In this document: positions 60,417 through 64,000 of the stretch, in pieces
Layout: each line of letters starts with the position of its first letter
How positions within the stretch are numbered: the first letter of the stretch is position 1
Assembly (NCBI GenBank): GCA_046329435.1
Contig: JAXLUR010000002.1
Coordinates: 682,001 to 746,000, forward strand
Length of the DNA: 64,000 bases
Reading direction: 5' to 3'
From: M3007 sp046329435
GTDB taxonomy: Bacteria > Bacteroidota > Bacteroidia > Chitinophagales > Saprospiraceae
The notes under the pieces: model-generated
The model's database searches: none
What the model saw: only the letters and a program-made list of their open reading frames with translations
What the model was told of the DNA's origin: nothing
Program-made: the position numbers and the translations under genes

Positions 60417-63284
60417 ATGAAAACCGCCATGTCCCGTCTGCTAGCCCTGCTATTCACGCTCTGTTTTCTTCCCCGCTTGTCTGCCCAGGCGGCGCGCATC
60501 GACAGCCTTCGGGCGGCGATTGCCAGTGCGCCCGATCGCAGCACACGCGCCCGGCTGGAATTTCAGCTGGGCAAAATCATGCATCAGGCCGACAGCATCC
60601 GGGCATACGGGCAAAAGCTGCTGAAAGAATCGCAGGCATACAACGATCCACTCTGCGCCGGCTACGGCGAGCGACTGTTGGGCGATGCCTGCTTTTACCG
60701 GCTTTCCTACAAGGAAGCCGTGGAGCATTACGACCGCGCCGATTCGGCTTTCCAAAAAGCCGGAGAACGATCCGAACGCCTGACCGTGTTGAGCAATTCT
60801 GGGTATGCGCTCCTCTTGCTGGGGCATTACGGCGACGCCATCATCCGATCCTCCGCCCAACACGACCTGGCCGCATCCCTGGGCGACATGGACGGGGTAG
60901 GGCAAGCCTCGCGCAACATCGGCGACTGTATGCTCAAATTGAAAAGGTACCGCGAAGCCATACCTTATTTCCAGAAAAGCCTGCAATGGGAAAAGTCAAA
61001 CGACCCGCAGGATATGGCTTGCCTGCAACTGGCCTGCGCGTACGAAGGATTGCAGCAAAACGATTCGGCGCTTTACTATTTTCAAAAAGGCCTGCTAATA
61101 GCCGAGCAAAAAGGCATTTCCTTCCGAATTTCTACCCTCCGTCAGCATTTGGGTATGTTTTACCTCGATCAGGGCGATCTGAACAAGGCAGAAGTTCACC
61201 TTAAGGCTGCCCTTGCCATTTTGGACGGGAAATACGACAAATTGAGCGCCCCTGGGATTTATAAAAGCCTCAGTGACCTCGAATTGCGGCGCAACAACCT
61301 GCGCGAAGCCATCGAATGGGGCGAAAAATGCCTCGACGTAATGGGCGACAACCGGCAGGCCATGTACTGGGGCGCCGTGCACGGCAACCTCTATCGCGCC
61401 TATGCCGCGCTTGGACAAACCGACCGCGCACTCGAACACGCCCTGGCCTGGAAAGAGGCGTCCGACAGCCTGGCGGCCGCCGACAATGCACGGAAAATTA
61501 TGGAGGTGGAAACCCGTTACAAAACCCGCGAGCAAGAAACCGTCATTGCGCGTCAAGAGCTCGAACTGTCGCGGCAGCGCAACCTGTTGCTGGCAGGCGC
61601 ACTGGCGTTTTTGCTGGTCGCCATTCTCGCCTACTGGGCCTGGTCGAGGGCGGGCACTCGGCGAAAGGAAGCGGCGTATGCCCGCGAGTTGCACGAGGCA
61701 GAAAGCCGCCGTTTGCGCGAGCTCGACAGTGTGAAATCCGCTTTTTTCGCCAATATCAGCCATGAATTCCGAACGCCGTTGGCCCTGCTGGTCGGCCCGC
61801 TGAAAGAAATGGAGAACGGCACTTTTCAGGGAAATGCCCGCAAATACTATGGCATCATGCGGCGCAACGCCGAACGCCTTTTGCAACTCGTCAACCAGTT
61901 GCTCGACCTTAGTCGGCTCGAAAACGGGCGCCTGCAACTCGATTTTCAGCCCGGCAACCTGACGGCGGCGCTCCGCGCAATGGCCGGGTCGTTTGAAAGC
62001 CTGGCCGACCGCAAACTAATTCATTTCGACGTTTTTGTGCCCAAAGCGCCCGTCTGGGTACTTTTCGACCGCGACAAACTGGAAAAAATTGTCACCAACC
62101 TGCTCGGCAACGCCTTCAAATTTACTCCCGAAGAAGGAACAGTCGGGCTTAGCCTGAAAGCGGAACCGCAAGGCGCCGACCGATTGCTTTGCCAACTGGA
62201 GGTGTATGACTCGGGTATCGGCATTCCCGCCGATCAGCTGCCCCATATTTTCGAGCGATTTTATCAGGCGGACAACAACAATGCCGACAACCCCGAAGGC
62301 AGCGGCATCGGTCTGGCGCTTACCCGCGAGATCGTCCAGTTGCACGGCGGCAGCATCAAGGTGGAAAGCCTGGAAAAACGCGGGACGCGATTTGTCATCC
62401 TGCTCACGTTCCAGACTTGCCAGCCCATTGCCTCGGAGCCCGATGGCACAACGCATCCGGAGCCTGCTGCCCCGGAAACCGGGCAGGAAACCGCCGCCGA
62501 GCCCCTTCCCGCAGGGGCGCCATCCCGCGCGACGGTCCTGGTGGCCGAAGACAATCCCGACCTGCTGGACTTTATTCTCGTAGAATTGCAAACCCGCTTT
62601 CGGGTGCTGAGCGCTGCCAACGGCCGCGAAGCGCTGGACATTGCTACCCGTGAAACGCCCGACCTCGTGCTCACCGACCTCATGATGCCTGAACTCGACG
62701 GCATGGCGCTGACCAGTAAACTGAAACAGGACCCCCGCACCAGCCATATCCCGGTCATCATGCTGACGGCCAAAGCAGCGAGGGAGGAACGGATTGAAGG
62801 TCTCGTGGCAGGCGCCGAAGCCTATCTGACCAAGCCCTTCGACGCCGACGAACTCCGCGCCCTGATTACCCGCCTTACCGACCAGCGGCGTATTCTTCAG
62901 GAGAAATACAGCAGACTGATCACACTGGGTGCAGCGCCGTTACAACCCGCCCTTTCGCTGGAAGAACAATTCCTGCAACAGGTGCTGCAGGTGATCGAGG
63001 AAAACCTGGACGACGACATGTTCGGGGTCGAACAACTGGCCTCGGGGGTCAACATGAGCAGGAGCAATCTCTTCCGCAAACTGGATGCGCTGACAGGCAA
63101 GAGCCCGACCCAGCTCATTCGGGAACTTCGCCTCGAGCGCGCCCGGCAACTGATTGAGCAGGGCGCCGGCAACACCACCGAAGTCGCCCTCCTGGTAGGA
63201 TTCAATACCCCGGCCTATTTTGTCAAATGCTTTGTAGATCAATACGGTATAACGCCCGGAGAACTGCGCAAGCGGCACAGATGA
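60417..63284 (+). CDS. Hybrid two-component system regulator with TPR sensor
   Basis: Counted from ATG 60417, the 955-residue protein has a signal peptide (SRLLALLFTLCFLPRLSAQ) and a TPR sensor domain (about 30-370, with ALYYFQKGLLIAEQKG, YREAIPYFQKSLQWEK). A membrane helix (about 392-410) and a short coiled coil come next. HisKA has His449 in NISHEFRTP, and HATPase contains NLLGNAFKFTPE and GSGIGLAL. The receiver has Asp754 in LTDLMMPE, and an AraC-type HTH ends the chain (LFRKLDALTGKSPTQLIRELRL). TPR-sensor hybrids differ from the propeller type and sense unknown cues. Its start is divergent from the delta-60 gene. Confidence 0.92.
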   Translation: MKTAMSRLLALLFTLCFLPRLSAQAARIDSLRAAIASAPDRSTRARLEFQLGKIMHQADSIRAYGQKLLKESQAYNDPLCAGYGERLLGDACFYRLSYKEAVEHYDRADSAFQKAGERSERLTVLSNSGYALLLLGHYGDAIIRSSAQHDLAASLGDMDGVGQASRNIGDCMLKLKRYREAIPYFQKSLQWEKSNDPQDMACLQLACAYEGLQQNDSALYYFQKGLLIAEQKGISFRISTLRQHLGMFYLDQGDLNKAEVHLKAALAILDGKYDKLSAPGIYKSLSDLELRRNNLREAIEWGEKCLDVMGDNRQAMYWGAVHGNLYRAYAALGQTDRALEHALAWKEASDSLAAADNARKIMEVETRYKTREQETVIARQELELSRQRNLLLAGALAFLLVAILAYWAWSRAGTRRKEAAYARELHEAESRRLRELDSVKSAFFANISHEFRTPLALLVGPLKEMENGTFQGNARKYYGIMRRNAERLLQLVNQLLDLSRLENGRLQLDFQPGNLTAALRAMAGSFESLADRKLIHFDVFVPKAPVWVLFDRDKLEKIVTNLLGNAFKFTPEEGTVGLSLKAEPQGADRLLCQLEVYDSGIGIPADQLPHIFERFYQADNNNADNPEGSGIGLALTREIVQLHGGSIKVESLEKRGTRFVILLTFQTCQPIASEPDGTTHPEPAAPETGQETAAEPLPAGAPSRATVLVAEDNPDLLDFILVELQTRFRVLSAANGREALDIATRETPDLVLTDLMMPELDGMALTSKLKQDPRTSHIPVIMLTAKAAREERIEGLVAGAEAYLTKPFDADELRALITRLTDQRRILQEKYSRLITLGAAPLQPALSLEEQFLQQVLQVIEENLDDDMFGVEQLASGVNMSRSNLFRKLDALTGKSPTQLIRELRLERARQLIEQGAGNTTEVALLVGFNTPAYFVKCFVDQYGITPGELRKRHR

Positions 63285-63322
63285 GCAGCAGGTATCGGAA
63301 TTGTCGCAAGGCTCCGCTTATC

Positions 63323-63351
63323 TTGCGCCGCAAACAAAACTGATACCTTTT
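63323..63351 (+). promoter_or_regulatory. Candidate promoter of the zinc metallopeptidase gene
   Basis: TTG (63323-63325), an 18-base gap and TACCTTTT (63344-63351, 7 of 8 bases to TAnnTTTG) give good Bacteroidota -33/-7 geometry, 50 bases before the ATG. Confidence 0.45.
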
Positions 63352-63400
63352 CGTTTTAGCATCGTCATAACCGGCAATATTCAAAACCACTTGTCTCATT

Positions 63401-64000
63401 ATGGGAATTATCATTATCAGCGTCCTTTTCACCGTCATCGGCATGGTGCTGAGCGGTGTCTTGCGCAGTAAATTTCAAAAATACAGTGAAATGCCGTTGA
63501 GCAACGGCATGAGCGGCGCCGAGGTGGCTGCCGCCATGTTGCGCCATTATGGTATCCAGGATGTTCAAATCACGCATGTGGACGGCCAGTTGACCGACCA
63601 CTACAACCCGCAAAACAAAACGGTCAACCTGAGCCAGGAGGTGTATCAAGGCCGTTCGGTAGCCGCTGCTGCCGTAGCCGCCCACGAATGCGGACACGCC
63701 GTTCAGCACGCCACTCAGTACAGCATGCTGCAGTTCCGTTCGGCCATCGTGCCGCTGGTCAATATTGCGGCATCCCTTCAGCAGTACTTTTTTATGTTCG
63801 GTCTCGTCGGCTTGTACCTGACCAAACAGCCGATCATCATGATCATCGTGCTGCTCGCATTTGGCGTCACCTGTCTGTTCAGCCTGATTACACTGCCTGT
63901 CGAGTTCGATGCCAGTCGCCGTGCGCTCAACTGGCTCGACAGCAGCGGCTTTGCCCGCGGCGCCGAGTACGCAGGCGCCAAGGACGCGCTTACCTGGGCC
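63401..64000 (+). CDS. YugP-type zinc metallopeptidase, N-terminal part (cut by window end)
   Basis: The frame runs from ATG 63401 to the end, 200 codons, with no stop. It begins with a membrane helix (GIIIISVLFTVIGMVLSGVL), then SGAEVAAAMLRHYGIQDVQI and DHYNPQNKTVNLSQEVY. The zinc motif HECGH follows in AAHECGHAVQHA. Further helices and LPVEFDASRRALNWL match the Zn-dependent peptidase family of YugP. It is a membrane-bound protease of unknown substrate. Confidence 0.92.
   Translation, partial: MGIIIISVLFTVIGMVLSGVLRSKFQKYSEMPLSNGMSGAEVAAAMLRHYGIQDVQITHVDGQLTDHYNPQNKTVNLSQEVYQGRSVAAAAVAAHECGHAVQHATQYSMLQFRSAIVPLVNIAASLQQYFFMFGLVGLYLTKQPIIMIIVLLAFGVTCLFSLITLPVEFDASRRALNWLDSSGFARGAEYAGAKDALTWA

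Overview
The window reads as a piece of a Bacteroidota chromosome, most likely from the Saprospiria or a nearby class that carries a type IX secretion system (inference). Supporting signs are two or three proteins with C-terminal type IX sorting-like domains, two hybrid two-component systems of the sensor-kinase-receiver-AraC type, a TonB-dependent receptor with a carboxypeptidase-regulatory N-terminus, a BatA-type VWA protein, a Rho factor with a long basic/acidic insertion, and repeated TAnnTTTG promoter -7 boxes in place of clear Shine-Dalgarno sequences. GC content is moderately high and looks even. I see no tRNA, rRNA, CRISPR array, integrase or insertion sequence.

Layout. 0-2.2 kb: tail of an M42 aminopeptidase, an NlpC/P60 cell-wall hydrolase and queE. 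2.2-9.5 kb: the accessory-looking part, a 2,296-residue NACHT NTPase with a hydrophobic Gly/Ala-rich N-terminus and a very long helical C-terminus, followed 6 bases later by an 81-residue DUF2610-like protein. This pair is the best candidate for an undescribed conflict or defence system. 9.6-14.1 kb: small membrane protein, GPH-type transporter, tandem outer-membrane paralogues and a di-haem peroxidase. 14.1-18.7 kb: cell-shape operon mreB-mreC-mreD-mrdA on the minus strand. 18.8-26 kb: a non-catalytic M16 protein, dnaN, a BatA-like VWA protein, thyA and metK. 26-31.3 kb: TonB receptor, folC and a glycosyltransferase. 31.4-37.6 kb: crtZ, a helical-repeat protein and two secreted type IX cargo proteins. 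37.6-42.4 kb: an alkyltransferase-like protein, rsmA, an O-antigen-ligase-like protein, a lipoprotein methyltransferase and an M50 protease. 42.4-49.4 kb: aspartyl protease with PDZ, GMC oxidoreductase plus SLC13 transporter, bacilliredoxin, M28 peptidase and GH25 lysozyme. 49.7-53.7 kb: rho and serS. 54-63.3 kb: two hybrid two-component regulators flanking a delta-60-repeat secreted protein. 63.4 kb to the end: start of a zinc metallopeptidase.

Most of the window is housekeeping: wall synthesis and remodelling, replication clamp, thymidylate, SAM, folate and queuosine precursors, tRNA charging and transcription termination. The rest is a Bacteroidota-style surface and sensing inventory. Functional calls rest on motifs and remembered family features, as no database search was possible.
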